Shown piece by piece: positions 1 through 7,880 of a DNA stretch of 64,000 nucleotides; position 1 is the first letter of the stretch, and every line of letters starts with the position of its first letter. The position numbers and the translations under genes were made by a program. Origin of the DNA: Gp6-AA40 sp035496255 (lineage in GTDB: Bacteria > Acidobacteriota > Vicinamibacteria > Vicinamibacterales > UBA2999); NCBI GenBank assembly GCA_035496255.1, contig DATJEU010000079.1, positions 1 to 64,000 of the forward strand, read 5' to 3'. The notes beneath the pieces were generated by a model. That model ran no database searches and had not been told where the DNA came from. It worked only from the letters and a program-made list of their open reading frames with translations.

Positions 1-843
1 CCAGAAGAACCGATCGCCATTGCCCTGCACGTCGTTGAGCGCGTCTACGGCATCCGCCGGCAACGGGACGTAGACCGGTTCGCCCGTCTTCGCCGTTCGG
101 AGCTGCAACCGGTCATCCTGCAAGTCACGACGCTGTAACCCGACCACGTCGCCAATACGGAGCCCCGAGTACCGCAACGTCAACACAAAGGCTCGCACGC
201 GCGCCGGGTTGTCATGTCCAAACGCGTTGCGCTCGGGATACTGATCGCACGCCTTCAGGATGCGTTTGATCTCGGCTGCCGTGAACACCTTCACCCGCTC
301 GGACGCCTTGCCGACTTTCGGCGGCTTCAACGGCGATGCTGGATTGCTGTCTAGCCAGTTGGCATCCATACAGAACCGGAAGAACGAACGGAGGCGTTCA
401 AGATTCTTCGCGGCCGAGATCGGAGAGTCCGGCCAGCTTGTACGAAACTCGCGCATCGCGGCCACGTCGAGTTGACGGAGGTCCGTATACCGCCGGCTCG
501 CACACCACGGGAGCAACCGCTTCTCCAACAGATTCCTGTGCTTGCTGATCGTCGGCGCCTTGCGCTGTTGGCCGTGCTCCAGGTCGTGCAGGAACTTCTC
601 GACGGCAGCCGCGACGGTGGGCTGCTCGGTCTCGACCGCTCCCACTTGGCCGGCTGCCTCCCAGCCACGGACAAGATCCGACGCGGCGCTCCAGGAACGC
701 AGATCGAGACTCCGCCTCACGTACTCCCGACGCAGCGAGCCCTGCACCCAGATCGGGCACTCGCAGTTCCGCGCCCGCGCGTCGTTCCGAGCTTTTCCGT
801 AGTGCTTGCAGTCCTGCGCATGTCGCCGGTAGAGAGTCAGCAC
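1..843 (-). CDS. Site-specific tyrosine recombinase (integrase), cut by the window edge
   Basis: This is the N-terminal 281 residues of a phage-type integrase; the C-terminal catalytic part lies left of the window. I re-translated the minus strand. From a GTG at 843 it runs open to base 1, while an in-frame stop sits about 65 bases upstream of that GTG and there is no ATG between them. Residues 10-30 form a Cys/His cluster (HAQDCKHYGKAR, then NCECPIW), probably zinc-binding. The SAM-like core-binding domain is around residues 75-165 (KFLHDLEHG, RLRSFFRFCMDANW). The catalytic domain begins with the first active-site Arg in LRYSGLRIGDVVGLQ, followed by LRTAKTGEPVYVPLP, as in the family. The gene starts 88 bases beyond the ssrA 3' end and points away from it. 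That is the usual arrangement of an island integrated into tmRNA. The family is certain; the start is less so. Confidence 0.9.
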   Translation of the reverse strand, partial: MLTLYRRHAQDCKHYGKARNDARARNCECPIWVQGSLRREYVRRSLDLRSWSAASDLVRGWEAAGQVGAVETEQPTVAAAVEKFLHDLEHGQQRKAPTISKHRNLLEKRLLPWCASRRYTDLRQLDVAAMREFRTSWPDSPISAAKNLERLRSFFRFCMDANWLDSNPASPLKPPKVGKASERVKVFTAAEIKRILKACDQYPERNAFGHDNPARVRAFVLTLRYSGLRIGDVVGLQRRDLQDDRLQLRTAKTGEPVYVPLPADAVDALNDVQGNGDRFFW

Positions 844-874
844 GCGCCAAGCATACCCGAAGTTTGGGACAAAG

Positions 875-911
875 CAGGTACAGCGGTATCTTCTACCGCT
901 GAACTACCCTG
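875..911. repeat. Nested inverted repeat between ssrA and the integrase
   Basis: An 8-bp perfect dyad (CAGCGGTA at 881-888, TACCGCTG at 894-901) with a 5-base loop is flanked by CAGGTA at 875-880 and TACCCTG at 905-911, which pair with one bulge. It sits in the gap where an att core-arm or an integrase promoter operator would be expected. It lacks a T tract, so a plain terminator is less likely. Confidence 0.5.
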
Positions 912-930
912 TGTTTATTGGTGTAATTGA

Positions 931-1286
931 TGGTGGAGGCGGCGGGAGTCGAACCCGCGTCCGAAAGCACGTCGTCGTGGGACTCTACATGCGTGTCCGC
1001 TTGCTGAATTTTCGAGCCCGGCGTGAGGAAGCGGCGAAGTACCGCCGGGCCTTATCCCCGGTAGATCTCACGGACCCACGCCGAGGCGCCATGGGCCCGC
1101 CAGCCGGCTTAATGGCGTTCGACCCCCAACCACCCGGCGAGGTCAGGGCGAACGTCACTGCTTAATTAAGCAGCGAGAGCGTACTGAGAATCCGCAGTTA
1201 ACGGATGTTCCGTCAGATTAGCGAGTTAACGGTGCTCGGCATGCATCCCGCGATCCCGCACCCCCGTCGAAGCCAATTTCGCCCCC
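931..1286 (-). ncRNA. ssrA: tmRNA (transfer-messenger RNA)
   Basis: This RNA rescues stalled ribosomes with SmpB and tags the unfinished peptide for proteolysis. On the minus strand the 5' end is GGGGGCGAAATTGGCTTCGA, the typical tmRNA opening. The 3' end is GGTTCGACTCCCGCCGCC followed by TCCACCA, with CCA encoded at 931-933. The first seven bases, GGGGGCG, pair with CGCCTCC at the 3' end to give a 7-bp acceptor stem with one G-U, and the T arm carries TTCGACT. The tag reading frame is at 1166-1195. Length is about 356 nt, normal for a one-piece tmRNA. The ends come from the acceptor-stem pairing and are probably right to within a base or two. Confidence 0.97.
1166..1195 (-). other. tmRNA tag-peptide reading frame (ADSQYALAA, stop)
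   Basis: Inside ssrA, a GCG resume codon opens a nine-codon frame GCG GAT TCT CAG TAC GCT, then CTC GCT GCT TAA. It encodes ADSQYALAA, so the full tag with the tRNA-borne Ala would be AADSQYALAA. The C-terminal ALAA is the conserved protease-recognition end of tmRNA tags. Confidence 0.9.
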
Positions 1287-1307
1287 AACTGAGACTGGTC
1301 GCATACC

Positions 1308-1344
1308 GCGCGGGCGCTCCTCCCGCGCAGGCTCTTTCATTGTA
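1308..1344 (-). promoter_or_regulatory. Putative ssrA promoter -10 and precursor leader hairpin
   Basis: On the minus strand a TACAAT hexamer (1339-1344) lies about 50 bases upstream of the mature tmRNA 5' end. Between them is a GC hairpin, GCGCGGG and CCCGCGC with a 7-base loop (1308-1328). This fits a precursor trimmed by RNase P. No convincing -35 was seen. Confidence 0.4.
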
Positions 1345-1398
1345 CGGGATCCCATTGCGATGCGGTCGCGCCCTCACCTTCGCCTGTGCTTGCCCGCT

Positions 1399-1893
1399 TC
1401 AGGCAGGCGTACGGCGTGTCACCGCCTGGCTGATGACAATGCACGCGATCCCGGCCATGATTGCGACGTCGGCGACGTTGAAGATCCCCGTACGTACCGG
1501 CCCGATGCCGACGCTCAAGAAATCGACGACTCGGCCACTCGACACGCGGTCGATCAGATTCGACGCACCACCGGCCACCAGCAGCGCCATCCCCGCCAGC
1601 GGCATCACGCCCCAGCGGGCGCGAAGCGATGCAAGGACAAGAAGCAGGAGCAGCACGCCGGTACCGACGATGAACACGGCCTGACGCGATCGCTCCGATA
1701 GATCGGCACCCAGGCTGAGAAACCCGCCGGTGTTCTCCGCGTACTCCAGGCGGATGCTGCCGGCCAGAAACGATCGCGGCTCGCGACTGGCGAGTCGATT
1801 GGTGGCGACCGTCTTCGTGGCGTGGTCGCAGGCAACGGTTGCCAGTGCCAGCAGCGCGATCGCGATCAGACGGCGAATCCTGCCGACGCTCAT
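1399..1893 (-). CDS. lspA: Lipoprotein signal peptidase (signal peptidase II)
   Basis: LspA cleaves the signal peptide of diacylglyceryl-modified prolipoproteins in the inner membrane. The 164-residue protein has the usual four membrane segments: residues 8-24, 68-88, 93-112 and 138-158. It shows the family boxes ACDHATK, YAENTGG, GGASNLIDRV with VVDF, and FNVADVAI. The two Asp residues of NLIDR and NVADV are the expected catalytic pair. The length matches the family. The gene stands alone upstream of ssrA on the same strand, with about 110 bases between them. A GATACC element lies 11 bases before the ATG. Confidence 0.97.
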   Translation of the reverse strand: MSVGRIRRLIAIALLALATVACDHATKTVATNRLASREPRSFLAGSIRLEYAENTGGFLSLGADLSERSRQAVFIVGTGVLLLLLVLASLRARWGVMPLAGMALLVAGGASNLIDRVSSGRVVDFLSVGIGPVRTGIFNVADVAIMAGIACIVISQAVTRRTPA

Positions 1894-1958
1894 CGGTCGC
1901 TCACGGTATCAGGCCTTTCATCACCCTCGCGTCTCCCCAGGACGGAATTCGATTGCGT

Positions 1959-1980
1959 TTGTTCTAATGTAGTAGTACAA
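1959..1980. promoter_or_regulatory. Imperfect dyad resembling a BlaI/MecI operator, at the promoter of the 2009 gene
   Basis: TTGTTCTAATG followed by TAGTAGTACAA is a dyad with 8 of 11 half-site positions matched and a TGTAGTA core, as in BlaI/MecI-family operators. It overlaps a plausible -35 (TTGTTC 1959-1964) whose -10 would be near GATATC (1984-1989). The GGAGG ribosome site of the next gene follows. The operator assignment is inference from pattern only. Confidence 0.35.
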
Positions 1981-2008
1981 GAGGATATCAAATCGATGGA
2001 GGTGCGAC

Positions 2009-2404
2009 ATGCTGCTGAGTGCTGAACCCGCCCCTGTCCCGCGGTTGAACCGGCACGAGAACGTCTTCCTGCTCTCGCTGACGCTGACGCTGCTGACGGC
2101 CATCACCACCGTCTTCGGCCAGTTCGCCCTCGCCTCGCTGTTCCTCGGCGCCCTGCTCGCCATCGTGCTTCACCGCGCATCTCTTCGTCATCCCGATCCG
2201 GCAGCGTCGATCATCCCCGACACAACGCCCACGATCGACATCGCCGCCATTCACGTCGGCGGCGACGCCGGCGGGCTGATCTTTGTCCTCGGGTCGGTCG
2301 TCATCCTCGCACTCGGCCTGCCGACGCTGCGGTGGTTCCTGATCGCATCGGTGATCGTCGCGGCGGCGCTCGCGGCGGCACGGATCGCGCGAGCCCGCGT
2401 GTAG
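2009..2404 (+). CDS. Small integral membrane protein of unknown function
   Basis: I do not recognise the family. The 131-residue product has hydrophobic segments at about residues 20-55 (LLSLTLTLLTAITTVFGQF, then ALASLFLGALLAIVL), 88-105 and 109-127. That predicts three or four helices, with a polar, Asp/Ile-rich stretch between them (residues 58-87). The start is supported by GGAGG seven bases before the ATG. It is monocistronic. The dyad upstream suggests repressor control. Confidence 0.75.
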   Translation: MLLSAEPAPVPRLNRHENVFLLSLTLTLLTAITTVFGQFALASLFLGALLAIVLHRASLRHPDPAASIIPDTTPTIDIAAIHVGGDAGGLIFVLGSVVILALGLPTLRWFLIASVIVAAALAAARIARARV

Positions 2405-2520
2405 CACCGTTCCAGGCCAAGTTACCGGCCTTCGGTCGGGGCTCACTTCGCTGCGCTCGGGGGCGGGGCTGCCGCTGTCGCGCCGGAGGCGCTTCAGCGC
2501 GCCCCGCCATCAGGCCGCCT

Positions 2521-2542
2521 CGCGGACCTGACACGGTCCGCG
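2521..2542. repeat. GGACC-type hairpin (copy 1)
   Basis: CGCGGACC, a 6-base loop TGACAC, and GGTCCGCG form a perfect 8-bp stem. The remainder of the gap 2405-2584 is GC-rich with no convincing gene. The same GGACC...GGTCC hairpin core recurs at 25477, 28887 and 51586, so it looks like a dispersed transcript-end or processing element. Confidence 0.6.
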
Positions 2543-2584
2543 ACGCATCCCCCGTTTTCAGGCCGCGCAATCCGCCGCTGCCTT

Positions 2585-3343
2585 TCACACGTGCTGGGTG
2601 GTCACCTGCTCCGGCTGTGACCGCGAGATCGCCGGCACGAGCATCGGGACGCGCTCGCGATAGCCGCGGTACTCCGGATGCACGTCGATCAGATCGCGCT
2701 CTTCGAACTGGATGGCGACGAGAATGTACGCCGTTGTCACCAACGCAAACATCAGGTGCGTGACCGTCATCGTCGCCGCGCACCAGAATGCCAGGAACCA
2801 GCCGACGTAGAGCGGATGACGGACGATCCGATACAGCAACGGCGTGGCGAACGGCAGCGGCGTCTGTGGCTGGCCGCGGAATCCGCGCCATGACTGCCGC
2901 AGGCCGAACAGATCGAAGTGACTGATTGCGAACGTGCTGATCAGCACGAGCAGCCATCCCGCAGCGAATCCAGCCTGCAGCAACATCCGGGCGGCTGGTG
3001 ATGACGCGTTCCATACGACGCCGCCCAGCGGCTGCCACTGCCAGAACAAGACGATCAGCGCCACGCTGCTGGCCAGCACGAACGTGCTTCGCTCCGCGGC
3101 GGCGGGAACGATCCGCGTCAACTGCCGCTTGAACCACGGACGCGCCATCACGCTGTGCTGCACGGCGAAGAGCGTCAGCAACGACAGATCGATGAGCAAC
3201 GCGTTCGGCCACGGCAACTGGGGCGGCGCATCAATCGATTTCGGCACCACGACGTTTCCGAGGAATCCGACGGCGTACACGAACGTGAGAAAGAAGGCGA
3301 GATAGCTCACCGCCCCGTAACCCAGGATCGACGCTCTCTTCAT
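2585..3343 (-). CDS. NnrU/MddA-like membrane methyltransferase (methanethiol S-methyltransferase family)
   Basis: This is a polytopic membrane protein of 252 residues with about six helices. The C-terminal isoprenylcysteine-methyltransferase-like signature is YRIVRHPLYVGWFLAFW, then EERDLIDVHPEYRGY, which forms the SAM-binding pocket in this superfamily. MddA members convert methanethiol to dimethyl sulfide; NnrU-like relatives are linked to nitrogen oxides. The overall pattern (VVVPKSIDAPP, QHSVMARPWFK, SHFDLFGLRQ) fits MddA best, but the substrate cannot be read from sequence. I chose the ATG at 3343 because GGAGG lies 5 bases upstream; a longer frame reaches 3409. It appears to stand alone. 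Confidence 0.82.
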   Translation of the reverse strand: MKRASILGYGAVSYLAFFLTFVYAVGFLGNVVVPKSIDAPPQLPWPNALLIDLSLLTLFAVQHSVMARPWFKRQLTRIVPAAAERSTFVLASSVALIVLFWQWQPLGGVVWNASSPAARMLLQAGFAAGWLLVLISTFAISHFDLFGLRQSWRGFRGQPQTPLPFATPLLYRIVRHPLYVGWFLAFWCAATMTVTHLMFALVTTAYILVAIQFEERDLIDVHPEYRGYRERVPMLVPAISRSQPEQVTTQHV

Positions 3344-3544
3344 ACTGTCCTCCATCTCCGGGCTGCGTGGCGTTGATGCCGGCAGCAACATGGGATTGCG
3401 CAAATGCACGCAAGCCGCACCACTCTAGCGACGACGTCGGTCGCGCGCGTCGCCCATGCGGGTCATTTTGCGGATGGACAGAGAAATGGCCGGAACGGGC
3501 CAGTGATGGCGGGTGTGTAGGGCCTGCTTCAGCCGGGCGAGAAC

Positions 3545-4315
3545 TCAGCGCGGCACCGACGCGCCTGAATACCCGGTACGTCGCACGGCCTCGGCGATGA
3601 AGCCGCTCCGCTTCAACTCGGTGACGATCGATTCCAGGTACGCCCGCGCGGCCTTGTTGGCGATCGGCACCGCGAGGCCCTGATTGATCCCGGTGAAGTT
3701 CCCCGGCAGCACCCGAAGACCGGGCGTCCGTGCGGCGGTCAGGACCATCGACGAGCGGAGCCCTGCAACCGCAGTGACGGTCCCGGCTTGAAGCGCCGCG
3801 AGTGCGGCATCGCCGGTGACCGGCACGAGCTCGGCGCGTTTCAGCGACCGGCGCAGGAACAGCCCGTACGCGCTCCGCGGGCCGGCGGCGATCTTTACGC
3901 CTGGACGATCGATATCGGCCTGCGTCCGGATGGACGAACCGTCCTGCACCATATACGTCGCGTCGACGGCCACGTACGGCGACGTGAACGCGACGACCGC
4001 CGCACGCGCCGGATCGATGCCGACGAACGCGACGTCCCACGCCTTTCCAGCTTCGTCCACGACTGAACCGGCATCGGGATAGCCGACGAACGTCGCGGTC
4101 GTGCCGAGACGACGGGCAATCTCGCGCGCGACGTCGATGGCAACGCCGGTCGGCGTCGCATCCGGCGTCTCACGTTTCGCGAGGACGACGTTGCCGTAGT
4201 TGATGCCGACGCGCAGCACACCGGCGGACGTCAGCTGGCGACGAACCGCGTCAGACTGCGCCTGGACGGGCGCGGCAACCAAGAGGGCGACGGTGAGGGC
4301 GATGAACGCGCGCAT
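3545..4315 (-). CDS. Extracellular solute-binding protein, family 3
   Basis: This is a 256-residue periplasmic binding protein with a signal peptide (MRAFIALTVALLVAAPVQAQ). The family-3 pattern begins GVLRVGINYG, with PTGVAIDVAREIARRLG and a WDVAFVGIDPARA segment. It ends with LTELKRSGFI-like helices (IVTELKRSGFIAEAV). Such proteins bind amino acids or other small organic ligands. No permease or ATPase gene is adjacent, so it may serve a distant transporter or act as a sensor. The start at 4315 gives a clean signal peptide and places a TAGAAT hexamer seven bases upstream, so the message may be leaderless. Confidence 0.88.
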   Translation of the reverse strand: MRAFIALTVALLVAAPVQAQSDAVRRQLTSAGVLRVGINYGNVVLAKRETPDATPTGVAIDVAREIARRLGTTATFVGYPDAGSVVDEAGKAWDVAFVGIDPARAAVVAFTSPYVAVDATYMVQDGSSIRTQADIDRPGVKIAAGPRSAYGLFLRRSLKRAELVPVTGDAALAALQAGTVTAVAGLRSSMVLTAARTPGLRVLPGNFTGINQGLAVPIANKAARAYLESIVTELKRSGFIAEAVRRTGYSGASVPR

Positions 4316-4322
4316 GGTGCGG

Positions 4323-4328
4323 ATTCTA
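4323..4328 (-). promoter_or_regulatory. -10-like TAGAAT 7 nt before the solute-binding-protein start
   Basis: A minus-strand TAGAAT ends seven bases upstream of the ATG and no Shine-Dalgarno lies between. Transcription would begin close to the A of the start codon. Confidence 0.45.
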
Positions 4329-4341
4329 GTGCGACACACAT

Positions 4342-4376
4342 GCTCCCAATGCTCCATTCGCCAATTCCCACCTCCC
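4342..4376. repeat. Degenerate heptamer tract (NNNTCCC units)
   Basis: Five consecutive 7-base units end in CC or CCC: GCTCCCA, ATGCTCC, ATTCGCC, AATTCCC, ACCTCCC. It is a decayed relative of the AACTCCC/TTGGGAG tracts seen at 10.6, 11.9 and 17 kb. Confidence 0.5.
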
Positions 4377-4380
4377 GACC

Positions 4381-5028
4381 GTGACCTGTGCCAGCTCCCA
4401 AATCATGACCACCGGGTCACGCTTCCACGCCTTGGTCGTCGCGACCGTCGTGACCGTCGCTTTCTCGTTTGCACCAGTCAACCGCCATCCGACAGCGATA
4501 ATCGACGGCGTGACCGCTTCTGACTGGCTTGTCGATCATCGGTCGCTGCTGCCTGCGGCCGGCGATGCACTGGATGTGGCGTGCGGCCGTGGACGCAACG
4601 CCCTGTGGCTTGCTCAGTGCGGTCTGCGTGTCCGGGCGCTGGATCGAGATGCGCAGGCGGTCGAGCAGGTTCGTCGGGAAGCGCAGCGCGCGGGCCTTCA
4701 CATCGGCGCCGAACTGTTCGACCTCGAGCAGCCCGGCATCAGCCTGGGCCATCACGCGTTCGACGTCATCGTCGTGATTCACTATCTTCATCGGCCGCTG
4801 TTTCCGGCGTTGATCGACGCACTCGCGCCGGAAGGGCTTCTGGTTTACGAGACGTTCACGCTGGCGCAGGCGGCGCGCGGCAAGCCGACGAATCCGGACT
4901 TCCTGCTGGGTCACGGCGAGCTGCGCCGGCTCGTGGCGCCGCTGGAGGTGATCGATTACCGGGAGGGACCCTACGACGGACGCGAGATCGCTGGAATCGT
5001 TGCGCGGCGTGGCCGCGGCCAGATTTGA
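4381..5028 (+). CDS. Class I SAM-dependent methyltransferase (TehB/UbiE-like)
   Basis: This is a Rossmann-type methyltransferase. Motif I is DALDVACGRGRNALWLA, the acidic end of strand 2 is VRALDRDAQAV, and the post-motif segment is FDVIVVIHYLHRPLF, followed by EGLLVYETFTLAQA. It resembles the tellurite-resistance TehB-like group. The substrate is unknown. The frame from the GTG at 4381 gives 215 residues. The conserved domain starts only near residue 44, where a GTG at 4510 (VTASDWL) is a plausible alternative. The 43-residue extension contains a hydrophobic patch but is otherwise unconvincing. It converges with the downstream receptor gene. Confidence 0.8.
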   Translation: MTCASSQIMTTGSRFHALVVATVVTVAFSFAPVNRHPTAIIDGVTASDWLVDHRSLLPAAGDALDVACGRGRNALWLAQCGLRVRALDRDAQAVEQVRREAQRAGLHIGAELFDLEQPGISLGHHAFDVIVVIHYLHRPLFPALIDALAPEGLLVYETFTLAQAARGKPTNPDFLLGHGELRRLVAPLEVIDYREGPYDGREIAGIVARRGRGQI

Positions 5029-5077
5029 TCGCCTGGGCTCCAGGCGTGGAACGCAGGTTGGCGTCGACGCGGGCCAC

Positions 5078-5114
5078 AAAAAAAAGGCGCCGCGACCTGT
5101 TGGTCGCAGCGCCT
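5078..5114 (-). terminator. Intrinsic terminator of the Oar-like receptor gene
   Basis: On the minus strand AGGCGCTGCGACC, loop AACA, and GGTCGCGGCGCC form a long GC stem with one G-T pair, followed directly by eight T residues. It lies 22 bases after the receptor stop codon. It is the only classical hairpin-plus-U-tract terminator I found in the window. Confidence 0.9.
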
Positions 5115-5135
5115 CGGGGCAGCCGAAGGGTGATG

Positions 5136-7814
5136 CTAGAAGCGGAAGCCCATGCCGACCTGGACCCGCCGGGCCGCCTGCGCGGCGGTCGGCTGCAGGA
5201 AGTACTGCGACCGCATGTTGCCGACGTAACCGAGATAGTTGACCGTGTTGAACACGTTGTCGGCCGAGACGAACAGCTCGAGCGAGTAGCGTGAACCGAG
5301 TGCGGCGCTGTTACCATTCCGGCCGCCCGCCGCGTTGCCACGCTGTTCCGACACGCCCGGCCGGCCGCCACGGCCACCGGTGAACCCGCCTCCCGGACCG
5401 CTGGCGCTGCCGCCGCCGATGCCAATCGTCTTGGTCACGCGCATGTTGAGCTGCCACGTCGCGGTGCCCCGCACGGTATTACGGCCAACGCCATCGGGAC
5501 GATCGTTGAGCACGCCATCGTGGTTGTCGTCGAGGCCGGTGGTAATCGTGTAGGGCGCCGCCGACTGGGCGTTCAGGTTGAAGCTGCTGCGGACGCCGAA
5601 CACGAGGGGCACGTTGACCATCGCCTGCAGGCGATGACGGACGTCCTGCCGCGACGGTCCCCATTCGGAATCGGGCAGCAGATTGTTCGCCGGCAGCGAC
5701 GTCGCGCTGTCGGTATCGTTCCTCACCGAGCCCAGCGTGTAGTTGCCCTGCATGAAGATGTTCTTCGACGGCACGCGGTAGCTGACGTTGAAGCGCACGC
5801 TGTCGCTGGACGAGCGACCGGTCGATTCGAACTGCGTGATGTTGCCGACGGTCGCATCCGGCCGAAGGTAGCTGACCAGGTCGTTGCCATTCTCGTCCAC
5901 ACCCGTCACGACCGTCGCCGGCGCGTTGATGTTGACGGCGCGCATCTGGTTGCGGCCGCGCAGCGCCTGATACGTGACCTGCGTCGACAGATTGGTCGTG
6001 AGCTGACGCTCGATGCCGATCGAGGCCTGGTGCTGATAGGGCATCGACAGGTTCTGCGCCGCCTGGATACGTCCGCCGGGCTGCACGTCCTGCAGCTCGC
6101 CCGAGAACGGGTCGGGATAGCCCGGGTTGAGGATCAGCAGGTCGTTCTGCGCCAGGCCGTTGACGCGCAGCGTCTGGTCATAGAGGCTCGAGTCGTACCA
6201 GTCGTAGAAGATGCCGTAGCCGCCGCGGATGCTCGTCTTGTTGCCTTTCGGCGTGTAGGTGAAGCCAAGACGCGGCATCACGTTGAGCTTGTCGGCAATG
6301 AGGTTCTGCATTTCGTTGCGCACGCCGACGCTGAACGAGAGCCGGCTGTTCACACGGATGTCGTCCTGCCAGTAGGTGCCGAACTCATACGTGTCGAAGC
6401 CGGTCTTCACCTGCCCGAGCCGGATGCGATACGTCGCCGGCTGTCCCGCCAGGTAGGAATCGAGGTCGCTGAAGGTGAAGGTGCCGTTGGCGTTGCTCTG
6501 ATCGAAGTAGTTGTAGCGGTCGGCGTTGAACAGGGCGCCGATGCGCATCTGCTGCTTCTTGCCGACGTTGAAGTCGAAGTTGTCCGCCAGTTCGAGCCCG
6601 TGCGACGAATTGGTGCTGTTCGCGCCGGCGCCGCCGGTGCTGAACGCCTCCTGGACGATGATCGCGGGGGCCTGCGAGACCGACGTCGTGGTGTTGTTCT
6701 GCGCCGTGTACTGCAGGTGCAGGTCATTGAGCGCGTTCTTCCCGATCACGCCCTGGAGCTGGGCCCGGAACGACTGGTTGTTACCGTCGCGATTAGTGCC
6801 ACGGTCGAGCAGATTGAAGCCGCCGACGCCGTTGTTGCGGCTGGACGACATGCCGTTCCTGAACTCGAGGCGAAGCGTCTCCGTGCCGGTGAGCCCGCGT
6901 TCGAGGCCGACGGTCACGTTCGTCGAGTCGTTCGGCCGGCTGACGTACTGACCGAGCTTCACGCGATTCTCGTCGATGGCGGTGATCGTGTCGCCCTGAT
7001 TGTCGCGACGGCCGTCGACGTTGAAGCGGATCGCCGTCTTGCTGCTGCCCAGCGGTCCACGCAGGCCGAGGTTGAACTGCCGGTTCTCTTCCGGCGTGTC
7101 GGTGGTCGCCAGCGCGTTGCGCGCGTTCATCGCGTCGCTGCGGTACTGCGTATTGGCGTTGCCGCTCCAGTTCTTCGTGTTCGGCTTCGTGATGATCTCG
7201 ATCTGGGTGCGGCCAGCGTCGTGGTTGTCCGCCGAGAACGAATTGGTGCGCAGCCGGATCTGCTGGATCTCGTCGCGCGACGGCAGGCGGCCGCCACGGA
7301 AGCCGTTGACCTGGAACACCGCGCCCGAACCACCCGCCAACTGCGTGAGGTAATCGGCCAGGTCATCCGGGTCGTCCGGCAGCTCGGCGATCTCCGAGGC
7401 TTCCAGCGTCGTGCTCATCGAGTTGCCGCTCCGGTCGTCAGTCGCGGTCGTGTCCTGGACCACCACCTGTTCCTGGAAGCCCTCGATCTCGAGTGTGACG
7501 TTCTGAGTATTGGCGCCCCGCTTCAGCGTCACCTGCACGTCGGCTGGCAGGAAGCCCGGAAACTCGACGTGCAGCTTGGCCGGGCCGACCGGAGCGTTGT
7601 CCAGCGTCGCCACCCCCCGTTCATCCGACACGCCGTCGACGGACGAGCCGGCGGCGGAACTAAGCGTGATGGTCGCGGCCGGAATGCCGGCCCCCGTCTG
7701 GTCAACCACCACAAGATGCAGCTGCGCCAGGCTGTTACTCTGCGCGAAGACGGGCCCCGCGATGAAGAGCGCAATGAAAGCGAACAGGGAGGTGAACAAC
7801 GTTCTCTTAAGCAT
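5136..7814 (-). CDS. Oar-like TonB-dependent outer-membrane receptor with carboxypeptidase-regulatory domain
   Basis: This is an 892-residue outer-membrane protein. After a signal peptide (MLKRTLFTSLFAF...PVFAQ) comes a carboxypeptidase-regulatory-like Ig domain at about residues 28-110 (VVVDQTGAGIPAATITL). A plug domain follows (DDPDDLADYLTQLAGG, RLPSRDEIQQIRL), then a long beta-barrel ending in VQVGMGFRF, with the terminal aromatic expected for BAM-dependent insertion. Acidobacteria carry many such receptors, usually thought to import polymer-derived or siderophore-like ligands; the ligand here is unknown. An unusual Gly-rich loop (GGGSASGPGGGFTGGRGG) lies near residue 830. I start at 7814, the ATG that gives a normal signal peptide. 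An AATACT hexamer lies seven bases upstream and a strong terminator follows, so it is a single-gene unit. Confidence 0.9.
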   Translation of the reverse strand: MLKRTLFTSLFAFIALFIAGPVFAQSNSLAQLHLVVVDQTGAGIPAATITLSSAAGSSVDGVSDERGVATLDNAPVGPAKLHVEFPGFLPADVQVTLKRGANTQNVTLEIEGFQEQVVVQDTTATDDRSGNSMSTTLEASEIAELPDDPDDLADYLTQLAGGSGAVFQVNGFRGGRLPSRDEIQQIRLRTNSFSADNHDAGRTQIEIITKPNTKNWSGNANTQYRSDAMNARNALATTDTPEENRQFNLGLRGPLGSSKTAIRFNVDGRRDNQGDTITAIDENRVKLGQYVSRPNDSTNVTVGLERGLTGTETLRLEFRNGMSSSRNNGVGGFNLLDRGTNRDGNNQSFRAQLQGVIGKNALNDLHLQYTAQNNTTTSVSQAPAIIVQEAFSTGGAGANSTNSSHGLELADNFDFNVGKKQQMRIGALFNADRYNYFDQSNANGTFTFSDLDSYLAGQPATYRIRLGQVKTGFDTYEFGTYWQDDIRVNSRLSFSVGVRNEMQNLIADKLNVMPRLGFTYTPKGNKTSIRGGYGIFYDWYDSSLYDQTLRVNGLAQNDLLILNPGYPDPFSGELQDVQPGGRIQAAQNLSMPYQHQASIGIERQLTTNLSTQVTYQALRGRNQMRAVNINAPATVVTGVDENGNDLVSYLRPDATVGNITQFESTGRSSSDSVRFNVSYRVPSKNIFMQGNYTLGSVRNDTDSATSLPANNLLPDSEWGPSRQDVRHRLQAMVNVPLVFGVRSSFNLNAQSAAPYTITTGLDDNHDGVLNDRPDGVGRNTVRGTATWQLNMRVTKTIGIGGGSASGPGGGFTGGRGGRPGVSEQRGNAAGGRNGNSAALGSRYSLELFVSADNVFNTVNYLGYVGNMRSQYFLQPTAAQAARRVQVGMGFRF

Positions 7815-7821
7815 GGGCGGC

Positions 7822-7827
7822 AGTATT
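7822..7827 (-). promoter_or_regulatory. -10-like AATACT 7 nt before the receptor start
   Basis: The minus-strand hexamer ends seven bases before the ATG at 7814, with no ribosome site between. It is consistent with a leaderless message. Confidence 0.4.
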
Positions 7828-7880
7828 CCAGCCGTTGCCACACCCGGTCATTAACCTGTCGCAAAGCCTTTGTTAACCAT

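Noticed and set aside
886..912. tRNA D-arm-like sequence (GTAGTTCAGCGGTAGAA) on the minus strand
   Set aside because: No matching acceptor or T arm was found. The sequence is explained better by the 875-911 palindrome.
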